Of a stretch of 7,682 bases of DNA, positions 1 to 6,620 are shown one piece after another. The translations under genes and the position numbers were made by a program. The DNA is taken from positions 1 through 7,682 of the forward strand of contig JAODNF010000197.1 in assembly GCA_025464915.1 (NCBI GenBank), written 5' to 3'. The stretch comes from Frankiales bacterium (lineage in GTDB: Bacteria > Actinomycetota > Actinomycetes > Mycobacteriales > SCTD01). How positions within the stretch are numbered: position 1 is the stretch's first letter; the number at the start of each line of letters is the position of its first letter. The notes beneath the pieces were generated by a model. The model was not told where the DNA came from. It saw only the letters and a list, made by a program, of their open reading frames with translations, and searched no databases.

Positions 1-887
1 CCGCGCCCCTCGACCGTCTCCGCGGCGCGGACCACGACGGGCAGCGGCTCGAGTACGACCCGGCCGAGCCGGCGTCCGCGCCAGAGGACCAGGAAGACGA
101 CGGTGACGGCCAGCCACAGCTCGGCCGCATGGACCCAGGAGGGCAGCAGGTCGCCGAGGCTCGTGGGCTTGCGCTCGCCGAGGACGTCGCGCTGTGGGTC
201 GGGCACCAGCCACCGGACCGTGCCGCCCTGCCCGAGCAGCTGCAGACCGAGCTCGGCGTTGCCGTCGTCGCCGAGGCGCTCGTTCGTGAGGGCCTTCGCC
301 CCGCCCACGAGCACCACGTCCTGGTCAGGGAGCAGGGTCACGGTGTCGCCGAAGCACAGGACCGCGTGCGGGTCCTGCGAGGTGAACCGGTAGCCGCCGA
401 TCTTCACCTCGCCCGCCGCTGCGGCGCGAGGGTCGTCGCAACCGGGGGCGCGGGTCTTCTCGTCGAGGACGTCGGTGACCTCGACCTGAAGCCCGAGCTG
501 GACCGCGGTCGTGAACGTCGCCGGCAGCACGAGGTGCGCGCCGGCTCCCTGCAGGTCGCTCAGCTCCTCGTCGGACAGCAGGGTCGGGTCGCTGACGAAG
601 ACCGTTGCGTTCGCGGGCAGGTCCTTGGTCGCCGACGGCACGTCGCCGACGCGGTCGACGGTGACGCCCTGGTCGCGCAGCAGCGTCGCCAGGGCGTGCC
701 CGCCGACGGGCTCGTAGGAGTCGGGGTCCAGCGTCCCGGACTTGCCGATGCCCGTTGTCAGCACGAGTCCGAGGAGCACGAGCAGCAGCGCCAGCGCCAG
801 CAGGAGCGGCCCGCGGTTGCGGCGCAGCCACCCGCGAGGGGTGCTGCCGGTAGAGGTGCTGACCGGGGCCTCGAGCAGCAGCGTCAC
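1..887 (-). CDS. DUF4350 domain-containing membrane protein (C-terminus off the left edge)
   Basis: The reading frame is open from a GTG at 885-887 to the window edge: 295 codons with no stop. The start is set by a GTGA overlap with the stop of the DUF4129 gene. The protein has a short cytoplasmic N-terminus and a first membrane segment at about residues 27-45 (LLLALALLLVLLGLVL). A long, presumably extracytoplasmic domain follows, starting GTLDPDSYEPVGGHALATLL; it looks like the DUF4350 fold, which is related to GATase-like/ABC-auxiliary domains. It includes two cysteines (C150, C178) that could form a disulfide. A second membrane segment lies at about 256-270 (ELWLAVTVVFLVLW), followed by a basic RGRRLGR stretch that starts a cytoplasmic tail. 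The known family has about 400 residues, so roughly 100 are missing here. Biochemical function is unknown. In related genomes the gene sits between a DUF4129 gene and a moxR ATPase gene, which suggests a MoxR-linked membrane assembly; that is inference. Confidence 0.85.
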   Translation of the reverse strand, partial: MTLLLEAPVSTSTGSTPRGWLRRNRGPLLLALALLLVLLGLVLTTGIGKSGTLDPDSYEPVGGHALATLLRDQGVTVDRVGDVPSATKDLPANATVFVSDPTLLSDEELSDLQGAGAHLVLPATFTTAVQLGLQVEVTDVLDEKTRAPGCDDPRAAAAGEVKIGGYRFTSQDPHAVLCFGDTVTLLPDQDVVLVGGAKALTNERLGDDGNAELGLQLLGQGGTVRWLVPDPQRDVLGERKPTSLGDLLPSWVHAAELWLAVTVVFLVLWRGRRLGRVVLEPLPVVVRAAETVEGR

Positions 888-1507
888 GCGGTCGCCAACC
901 TGGCCTCGCGCACGACCCCGTCGACCTCGACGAGCACCGCGTAGCCCGCCGCGTCGGCGGCCCGCCCGCCGTACCAGACGTCGTCGAAGACCTGGACCGC
1001 GCGGCGGAGCGGCTCGGCGACGGCGGGGACGGCGGCGCCCGCTTCGCGGGCGAGCTCGTCGGCGGTACGACCCGGGCGCGGGTCCAGGACACCGCGGCTC
1101 TCCAGCTCGCGGGCGACGGCCCGGAGCCGCTCGCGGATCGCCTCGTCGTACCGCCCTGCACCTGCGTGCTCCTCCGCGCGGCGGCGGTGGTCGGCGGCGC
1201 TGACGAGCGCCCCCGTGCCGAACAGCGCGTTGCCGGTCCGGGTGATCCCGGTGGGTCGGGCGCGCCAGTAGACCAGGGCCCCCAGTCCGACGAGCAGCAG
1301 CACGACGACCACCAGGCCGAGCGCCCCGCCGGGCGTGACGCCGGCGGCCTTCGACAGGCCCTTGTCGATCTGCTCGAACAGGTAGTTGAGCAACCGGTAG
1401 GCCCACGGCGGCTTCGCGTCCTGGTACTGCTTGCGGGCCAGCTCGTCCCTCGCGGCGTGCTGCGCCGCCTCCCGGTCGAGCCCGGTGCCGTCGAGGAACG
1501 GGATCAC
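884..1507 (-). CDS. DUF4129 domain-containing membrane protein
   Basis: This encodes 207 aa from a GTG start that overlaps the upstream gene's stop as GTGA; its own stop overlaps the DUF4350 start in the same way. The N-terminal 60 residues are soluble and charged, with the motif PPWAYRLLNYLFEQI. One membrane segment lies at about 61-80 (GALGLVVVVLLLVGLGALVY), followed by a cytoplasmic or periplasmic C-terminal domain. That domain has the DUF4129 signature: a helical AGRYDEAIRERLRAVARELE segment, a GRTADELAREA helix, and VFDDVWYGG near the end. DUF4129 also occurs at the C-terminus of transglutaminase-like membrane proteins and in MoxR/DUF58 clusters. No catalytic residues are evident, so a structural or adaptor role is likely. 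Family assignment is confident; function is unknown. Confidence 0.88.
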   Translation of the reverse strand: MIPFLDGTGLDREAAQHAARDELARKQYQDAKPPWAYRLLNYLFEQIDKGLSKAAGVTPGGALGLVVVVLLLVGLGALVYWRARPTGITRTGNALFGTGALVSAADHRRRAEEHAGAGRYDEAIRERLRAVARELESRGVLDPRPGRTADELAREAGAAVPAVAEPLRRAVQVFDDVWYGGRAADAAGYAVLVEVDGVVREARLATA

Positions 1508-2571
1508 GTGAGGGGCGCGGCGGTGCTGGTGGGGGTGCTGGCCGCGGCCTGGAGAGCCACGTCGAGGCCCTCGGAGCGCATCCGCTGGTCGATGTAGACG
1601 AGTGCGCGCAAGCCGGCGGTGTAGGGCGCGACGAGGGTCTGCACCACGCCGGTCGCCACCGCGACGGAGACGAAGTAGGTCGCGCCGAACGTGACCGAGC
1701 CGTTCGTGAACAGGGGCAGCTCGAAGAGCAGGATCACCGGGAAGAGCAGGATGCTCGACAGCAGGTAGGTGATCACCGTGCAGAGGCACAGCACCCCGAG
1801 GGTGCGCCAGAAGCTGCGCATGGCCAGGGCCCGGGACCGGCGCAGGGCGCCGAGGACGCCGACCTTCTCCAGCATGAGCGGGGCGGCGGCCAGCGTGGTC
1901 ACGGTCCAGAGCCAGACCTCCAGCGGCACGACCGCCAGGAGCAGCAGCAGCAGCAGCGGGCTGACCAGCACGCCGAGCAGCACGACGACGACGATGGGGC
2001 CGGCGAGGATCACGCCCCGAAGCAGGGCCAGCCCCAGGAGCGCCCAGAAGCGCGGGCGGGTGGCGGCCCAGGCGTCGGAGAAGCTGGCCGACTGGCCCAG
2101 GATCGCCCGGCTCACCACGGTGACGAGGGCGCCGGTGAGCACGACCCCGCCGAGCCCGCCGAGCAGCATGCCGGGCAGGCTGGACAGGTCGTAGCCGCTG
2201 AAGCTGCTGTCGTTCGACGGGCTCGTCGCGGAGATCGTCCGCGCGTCCTGGAAGGCCAGGCTGAAGGCGATGTTGATGAGGGCCACCGCGACGGCGATCA
2301 GCGCGGACAGGGCGAGCGTTGGCTTCGGGTACTTGCGGATGATCTTCACCCCGCCATCGAGGAGCTCGCCGACGCCCAGCGGCCGGAGCGGCACGACGCC
2401 GGGCATGGGGATCCAGGCCGGCCCCCAGCCCTGCCAGGACGGCGCCGGGGGAGGAGCCATCGGCACCGACGTGGCAGGGCCGGGCGCCGGCGTCTGCGGG
2501 TAGCTCGGGTCGTACGTGGGTGGCTGCCAGCCCCCGCTGGGCGAGGCCCAATCGGCTCCTGGGTCGGTCAT
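1504..2571 (-). CDS. Multi-pass protein with glycerophosphoryl diester phosphodiesterase membrane-type domain
   Basis: This encodes 355 aa from ATG 2569-2571. Residues 1-58 are rich in Pro, Trp and Tyr (PPTYDPSYPQTPAPGP, then PPPAPSWQGWGPAW) and probably disordered in the cytoplasm. The family hallmark VPLRPLGVGELLDGGVKIIR follows at about 60-79; this motif recurs in actinobacterial proteins annotated as glycerophosphoryl diester phosphodiesterase membrane domain. About six hydrophobic segments follow, near 84-107, 134-158, 174-200, 200-230, 255-288 and 293-318. The loop LRRSRALAMRSFWRTLG (about 243-259) is typical of the family. No catalytic phosphodiesterase domain is present, so the family name should not be read as an enzyme activity. 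It is the first gene of a minus-strand operon with DUF4129 and DUF4350 genes and is divergent from mtrA. A weak GGGGG ribosome binding site precedes the ATG. Role unknown. Confidence 0.85.
   Translation of the reverse strand: MTDPGADWASPSGGWQPPTYDPSYPQTPAPGPATSVPMAPPPAPSWQGWGPAWIPMPGVVPLRPLGVGELLDGGVKIIRKYPKPTLALSALIAVAVALINIAFSLAFQDARTISATSPSNDSSFSGYDLSSLPGMLLGGLGGVVLTGALVTVVSRAILGQSASFSDAWAATRPRFWALLGLALLRGVILAGPIVVVVLLGVLVSPLLLLLLLAVVPLEVWLWTVTTLAAAPLMLEKVGVLGALRRSRALAMRSFWRTLGVLCLCTVITYLLSSILLFPVILLFELPLFTNGSVTFGATYFVSVAVATGVVQTLVAPYTAGLRALVYIDQRMRSEGLDVALQAAASTPTSTAAPLT
1942..1956 (-). repeat. (CTG)5 trinucleotide run encoding leucines
   Basis: Five perfect CAG units on the plus strand read as CTG on the coding strand, within the leucine run at about residues 206-211 of the multi-pass membrane protein. 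Length changes would keep the reading frame and change only the number of leucines in a membrane helix. It is most simply explained by codon bias in a leucine-rich segment. Confidence 0.6.
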
Positions 2572-2619
2572 GCCCCCATGCTTCCACGGCGCGAGCCGAT
2601 CTGGTGCCACGATGGACCC
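2572..2619. promoter_or_regulatory. 48-bp divergent intergenic region between the membrane-protein operon and mtrA
   Basis: Both start codons point outward from this short gap, so promoters for both operons must lie in it or inside the 5' ends of the two genes. I see no convincing -35/-10 pair; the nearest -10-like string is CATGCT at 2577-2582, without a matching -35. I also see no GTAAC-type repeats of the kind reported for MtrA binding. Ribosome binding sites are weak on both sides. The close spacing makes transcriptional interference or shared control plausible, but that is inference. Confidence 0.4.
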
Positions 2620-3324
2620 ATGCCACCTGCCCGCCCCACGACCGCCCGGGTGCTCGTCGTCGACGACGACCCGGCCCTCGCCGAGATGCTCGGCATCGTG
2701 CTGCGCGGGGAGGGCTTCGAGCCCGCCTTCGTGTCCGACGGGGACGCCGCCCTCGGAGCGTTCCGCCGGGAGAAGCCGGACGTCGTGCTGCTCGACCTGA
2801 TGCTCCCTGGCACCGACGGCATCGAGGTGTGCCGGCAGATCCGGGCCGAGTCGGGCGTCCCGATCGTGATGCTCACGGCGAAGGGCGACACCGAGGACGT
2901 CGTACGAGGTCTGGAGACCGGTGCCGACGACTACCTGGTCAAGCCCTTCAAGCCCAAGGAGCTGGTCGCCCGGGTCCGGGCCCGGCTGCGCAGCCACGAC
3001 ACCGAGCCGGAGAACCTCACGATCGGGCCACCGGAGGACGCCGTCACGATCGACGTGCCGGGCCATGTGGTCGCCCGCGACGACAAGGTCATCAGCCTCA
3101 CGCCGCTCGAGTTCGACCTGCTGCTCGCCCTCGCCCGGCGGCCCAAGACGGTCTTCACGCGTGAGGTGCTGCTCGAGCAGGTCTGGGGCTACCGGCACGC
3201 GGCCGACACCCGGCTGGTCAACGTGCACGTCCAGCGGCTGCGGGCCAAGGTCGAGCGCGACCCCGAGCACCCGACGGTCGTCCTGACCGTCCGCGGCATC
3301 GGCTACAAGGCAGGGCCGGGCTGA
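2620..3324 (+). CDS. mtrA: Two-component response regulator MtrA (OmpR/PhoB family)
   Basis: MtrA is the DNA-binding output of the MtrAB system, which in actinobacteria controls cell division, cell-wall hydrolase and replication-linked genes. This copy has 234 aa (the M. tuberculosis protein has 228). The receiver domain spans about residues 9-125: acidic pocket D15/D16, phosphoacceptor D59 in LLDLMLPG, T86 in VMLTAK and K108 in VKPFKPKELVARVRARL. The winged-helix domain spans about 130-232, with LTPLEFDLLLALAR, the recognition region VWGYRHAADTRLVNVHVQRLRAKVE cut by no gap, and the wing TVRGIGYKAGPG. These stretches are almost identical to mycobacterial MtrA. I chose ATG 2620 because it leaves the short N-terminus usual for the family; an in-frame ATG at 2578 would add 14 atypical residues (LPRREPIWCHDGP) and lies 7 bp from the divergent gene. 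No strong Shine-Dalgarno precedes either. mtrB follows directly. All catalytic residues are intact. Confidence 0.97.
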   Translation: MPPARPTTARVLVVDDDPALAEMLGIVLRGEGFEPAFVSDGDAALGAFRREKPDVVLLDLMLPGTDGIEVCRQIRAESGVPIVMLTAKGDTEDVVRGLETGADDYLVKPFKPKELVARVRARLRSHDTEPENLTIGPPEDAVTIDVPGHVVARDDKVISLTPLEFDLLLALARRPKTVFTREVLLEQVWGYRHAADTRLVNVHVQRLRAKVERDPEHPTVVLTVRGIGYKAGPG

Positions 3325-4856
3325 CCCCCGGCGGCCGGCTGGCCGGCCGGGTCTCGCGGCGCTGGCGCAGGTCGGCCCAGACCCGGGTCGTCGTCACGAC
3401 CATGGCCGGCAGCGCAGTCGCCGTGATCCTGCTGGCGTCGCTCCTGGTCGGTCAGGTCGGGCGGGGCCTGGTCAGCGCCCGGACCGACGCGGCCCTGGTG
3501 ACGGCGCAGTCCGGCATCACCAAGGTCACCGACGGCATCAACCTCGTCCACCCGGCCTCGACCGACTCGCCGGTCCTCGACGAGAAGCTGCAGGCCCTCG
3601 CACGACAGCTGTCGGATGCGGGTCAGGTCGGCAACCAGTACCGGATCCTGCTCGTCCGCGCGGACGGCAGCGGCACGACCTACGCGACCGAGGGGGTGGC
3701 GACGAGCGACATCCCGTCGGTGCTCGACAAGGAGCTGGACGGCGCCCCGCTGGCCTACACCTACGAGCACGACCCCGACCGGCTCGTCATCGGCGGCGTC
3801 GTGAACACCTCGCTCGGGGAGTTCCGGCTCTTCCAGTTCTTCCCGCTGTCCTCGGAGCAGTCGACGCTCAGCCTGGTCAGGCGGACGACGATCATCGTCG
3901 GCGGCCTGCTGGTGCTGCTGCTGCCGCTGCTGGTCTTCCTGGTGCTGCGCCAGGTCGTGCAGCCCGTCCGGGACGCGGCCCGCACCGCCGAGCGGCTCGC
4001 CCTCGGTGACCTCGAGGAGCGCATGGACGTTCGAGGGGAGGACGAGATCGCGCGGCTCGCTGCCTCGTTCAACTCGATGGCGGCCGCCCTGCAGAAGCAG
4101 ATCCGCCAGCTGGAGGACCTCAGCCGCGTGCAGCGCCGGTTCGTCGCGGACGTCACCCACGAGCTGCGGACCCCCATCACCACCGTCCGGATGGCCGCGG
4201 ACGTCCTGCACGAGGCGCGCACCGACTTCCCCCTGGCAGCGGCTCGCAGCGCCGAGCTGCTCCAGACCGAGCTGGGCCGCTTCGAGCTGATGCTGTCGGA
4301 GCTGCTGGAGATCTCCCGGTACGACGCGGGCGACGCGCAGGTCGATGCCGAACCGACGGACCTGGTCGCTCTCACGCACCGGGTCGTCGACGCCGTACGC
4401 CCGCTGGCCGTACGCAAGGGCAGCGAGCTCGTCGTCCACGGGGACGGTCCGGTCGTCGCGGACCTCGACCACGTGCGGATCGAGCGGGTGCTGCGCAACC
4501 TGGTCGTCAACGCGATCGAGCACGGCGAGGGCCACCCGGTCGAGATCCGCGTCGCCGGGGACTCCACGGCCGTCGCCGTCACCGTCCGGGACCTCGGGGT
4601 CGGGCTCAAGCCGGGAGAGGACCGGCTGGTGTTCACGCGGTTCTGGCGAGGAGACCCGTCGCGGGCCCGCAACACCGGCGGCACCGGCCTCGGCCTCGCG
4701 ATCGCGCACGAGGACACCCGGGTGCACGGCGGCCGGCTCGATGCCCGCGGCCGCCCCGGGCAGGGCGCCGTCTTCCGGATGACGCTGCCGCGCTCCGTCG
4801 GTGGAGAGCTCGACGGCAGCCCGCTGCCTCTCGACCCGGTCCGGACCCGCGCGTGA
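3321..4856 (+). CDS. mtrB: Two-component sensor histidine kinase MtrB
   Basis: MtrB is the membrane kinase that phosphorylates MtrA. With the CTG start proposed here (3321) it has 511 aa. Order: a basic cytoplasmic segment containing RRWRRSAQTRVVVTT (about 13-27), TM1 (about 30-48), an extracytoplasmic sensor of about 140 residues, TM2 (about 190-210), HAMP (about 211-265), the dimerisation/H-box DVTHELRTPITTVRMAAD with phospho-His280, and an ATPase domain with the N-box (RNLVVNAIEH, N397), G1 box (RDLGVGL, D424), F box (FTRFWRGDPSR) and G2 box (GGTGLGLAI). The kinase is intact. Start: no ATG, GTG or TTG exists in frame before ATG 3402, yet the 27 codons upstream match the mycobacterial juxtamembrane sequence (WRRSLQLRVV), so they are probably translated. 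CTG 3321 overlaps the mtrA TGA as CTGA. A gene caller would probably report 3402 (484 aa). The mycobacterial proline-rich C-terminal tail is absent. It overlaps lpqB by GTGA. Confidence 0.93.
   Translation: MTPGGRLAGRVSRRWRRSAQTRVVVTTMAGSAVAVILLASLLVGQVGRGLVSARTDAALVTAQSGITKVTDGINLVHPASTDSPVLDEKLQALARQLSDAGQVGNQYRILLVRADGSGTTYATEGVATSDIPSVLDKELDGAPLAYTYEHDPDRLVIGGVVNTSLGEFRLFQFFPLSSEQSTLSLVRRTTIIVGGLLVLLLPLLVFLVLRQVVQPVRDAARTAERLALGDLEERMDVRGEDEIARLAASFNSMAAALQKQIRQLEDLSRVQRRFVADVTHELRTPITTVRMAADVLHEARTDFPLAAARSAELLQTELGRFELMLSELLEISRYDAGDAQVDAEPTDLVALTHRVVDAVRPLAVRKGSELVVHGDGPVVADLDHVRIERVLRNLVVNAIEHGEGHPVEIRVAGDSTAVAVTVRDLGVGLKPGEDRLVFTRFWRGDPSRARNTGGTGLGLAIAHEDTRVHGGRLDARGRPGQGAVFRMTLPRSVGGELDGSPLPLDPVRTRA
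3332..3349 (+). other. GC-rich hairpin at the mtrA/mtrB junction
   Basis: A perfect 7-bp stem (CGGCCGG paired with CCGGCCG) closes a CTGG tetraloop. It begins 7 nt after the mtrA stop codon and 11 nt after the putative CTG start of mtrB, upstream of the first ATG. There is no T-tract, so it is not a classical terminator. It could pause ribosomes over a weak start, or reduce mtrB expression relative to mtrA. It also encodes conserved-looking residues if the CTG start is used, so chance in GC-rich coding DNA cannot be excluded. Confidence 0.45.
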
Positions 4857-6574
4857 CACGCCGCTCCCGCCGCCGGGCGCCGCGCCGCCCTCTCAGGACC
4901 GCTGCTGCGCTGCGGCCCCTGCTCGTCCTGCTCGTCGCGGGCTGCTCGCTGCCCCTGCCCGCCGGCGTCCACACGCCGTCCAAGGTCGCCGGGCAGGACC
5001 AGACCGCCGAGCTGCAGGTCCTCCCGCAGGGCCCGACCCCGGGCCAGGGGGCCAACGCGGCTGTCGTCGGCTTCATCGCCGCTCAAGCCAGCCCGCTGGG
5101 GCACTACGCGATCGCGCGGCAGTACCTCACCGGCCGGGCCGCGACCGACTGGTCGCCCGACCGGACCATCCGCGTCTTCGACCCCGAGAAGGAGAACGTC
5201 GGCAAGCCGGACCGACCCAACCCGATCCAGAGCAACGTCCAGGTCACGATGACGACGATCGCCACCGTCGACAGCTCGGGTCACTACGAGCCAACGACCG
5301 GCAAGGCGAACGACGCCTACGGACTGACGAAGACCGCGGCGGGCTGGCGCATCAGCTCCCTGCCGGAGGGTCTCGGCCTGCAGCTCTCCCAGACCGACCT
5401 GGTGCGCACCTTCGCGGTCCGCAACGTCTACTACCTGGCGCCGCAGCAGCACGCCGGCGATCCTCGCCACCTGGTCCCGGACCGCGTGTTCCTGCCCAAC
5501 GGCCCGGACCTCGAGGTCGCGCTGGTGCAGCGGTTGCTGACGGCGCCGAGCCTGGCGCTGGCGGGCAGCGTGTCGGAGCAGCCGTCGCCGTCGCTGTCGG
5601 CGGTGTCGGTCACGTCGAGCGGCGGCGTCGTCACGGTCACGCTGACACGGGAGGCCGAGGTCTACGACGGGGCGGAGCTGCGCGACCTGTTCGCGCAGCT
5701 GGTCTGGACACTGCGCCAGGTCCCGACGTTCACCGGGCTTCGGCTGCGGACCGCGAGCAAGGTGCTGCGGCTGGACGGCGCTCCCGAGGTCGAGCCGGCG
5801 TCGGCCTTCGCGTCCTACGACCCCAGCGGACTCGCCGCGGACGCGTCCTACTACTACCTGTCGGCGGGTCGGCTGCGCTCCTCGGCGACGCCCGCCGCGA
5901 CGTTTGCGGCGACGGGCCTGGAGGCGATCGCGGTCAGCCCGCGCGGCGATCGGGTCGCAGCCCTGCGCCGCCGCGGTGGCCGCGACGAGGTGCTCCTCGG
6001 GACGACGCACGGAGCGGCCGTCACCACGGCCGCCCGCGAGGTGGGGCTCACCTCGCCGACCTGGGGCTCGGGCGAGGTCGGTCTCTGGATGATCGAGGGC
6101 GGGAGCCGGCTCGTGCGGGTCGACCCCGGGGGCGGTGGGCTGCAGTCGGTCGCGGTGCCGGTACGGCCTGGCGGTCCGCTGGTGTCCCTGGCGGTGTCGC
6201 GCGACGGCGTGCGCGCGGCCCTCGTCGTACGGGACGACGTCTACGTCGGCCGGATCGCGTGGAACGGCGGCGCGGCCAGCCTGCTGGACCTTCACCTCGT
6301 CGCCACCACCGGGCAGGTGCAGCAGGTCGTGTGGTCGACGCCGACCGAGATCGTCGTGCTGCTCGGCAGCAGCACTGGCGCGCGGGTCGTGCAGCGCCTG
6401 GCCATCGACGGCAGCGTGCCGGTGCCGCAGCTCGGGCCCGGTCTGCTCAGCCCGACGGCGATCACCGCTGCCGGTGGGACCGTCCTGGTGACCTCGGGCA
6501 GTCCTTCGCACATCTACGTGCTGGGTCGCGCGACCGCCCTGCAGAAGGGCACGCAGCCCGTCTTCCCGGGCTGA
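4853..6574 (+). CDS. lpqB: Lipoprotein LpqB, GerMN plus beta-propeller-like domains
   Basis: LpqB is an envelope lipoprotein reported in mycobacteria to interact with the extracytoplasmic domain of MtrB and to influence MtrAB signalling. This copy has 573 aa (mycobacterial LpqB has about 583). The GTG start lies in a GTGA overlap with the mtrB stop. A lipoprotein signal peptide is clear: an Arg-rich n-region (RRSRRR), hydrophobic LRPLLVLLVAG and lipobox VAGC with Cys31 as the lipidation site. Residues about 50-200 form an N-terminal alpha/beta region (ANAAVVGFIAAQAS, TAAGWRISSLPEGL, RNVYYLAP). A GerMN-type domain follows at about 205-300 (RVFLPNGPDLEVALVQRLL, LRDLFAQLVWTLRQVPTFTGLRLR). The C-terminal half, about 350-565, has repeating beta-strand blades (AIAVSPRGDRVAALR, SLAVSRDGVRAALVVRDDVYVG, VVWSTPTEIVVL). 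The tight overlap suggests co-expression with its kinase partner. Confidence 0.95.
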   Translation: MTRRSRRRAPRRPLRTAAALRPLLVLLVAGCSLPLPAGVHTPSKVAGQDQTAELQVLPQGPTPGQGANAAVVGFIAAQASPLGHYAIARQYLTGRAATDWSPDRTIRVFDPEKENVGKPDRPNPIQSNVQVTMTTIATVDSSGHYEPTTGKANDAYGLTKTAAGWRISSLPEGLGLQLSQTDLVRTFAVRNVYYLAPQQHAGDPRHLVPDRVFLPNGPDLEVALVQRLLTAPSLALAGSVSEQPSPSLSAVSVTSSGGVVTVTLTREAEVYDGAELRDLFAQLVWTLRQVPTFTGLRLRTASKVLRLDGAPEVEPASAFASYDPSGLAADASYYYLSAGRLRSSATPAATFAATGLEAIAVSPRGDRVAALRRRGGRDEVLLGTTHGAAVTTAAREVGLTSPTWGSGEVGLWMIEGGSRLVRVDPGGGGLQSVAVPVRPGGPLVSLAVSRDGVRAALVVRDDVYVGRIAWNGGAASLLDLHLVATTGQVQQVVWSTPTEIVVLLGSSTGARVVQRLAIDGSVPVPQLGPGLLSPTAITAAGGTVLVTSGSPSHIYVLGRATALQKGTQPVFPG

Positions 6575-6620
6575 TCCACAGGCCGTCCCACCGGGTCTGT
6601 CCGGGCGGCAGGCTGCGGGG

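Noticed and set aside
129..944. 271-codon plus-strand open frame over the DUF4350 gene
   Set aside because: The minus strand has a recognisable two-helix membrane protein coupled by GTGA to its neighbour. The plus-strand translation has no recognisable features.
325..1161. 278-codon minus-strand open frame across the DUF4129/DUF4350 junction
   Set aside because: It is in a different frame from both real genes and reads as Arg/Pro/Ser-rich sequence with no domain.
2578..2619. Longer mtrA start at ATG 2578
   Set aside because: The 14 extra residues do not resemble MtrA N-termini, there is no ribosome binding site, and it would nearly abut the divergent start.
3303..4859. 518-codon minus-strand open frame opposite mtrB
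   Set aside because: Composition is Arg/Asp/Gln-rich without motifs, and it lies entirely over an intact kinase gene. It is a GC-rich shadow frame.
6572..6580. DnaA-box-like TGATCCACA at the lpqB stop codon
   Set aside because: A single one-mismatch nonamer with no cluster and no AT-rich region is expected by chance at this scale.
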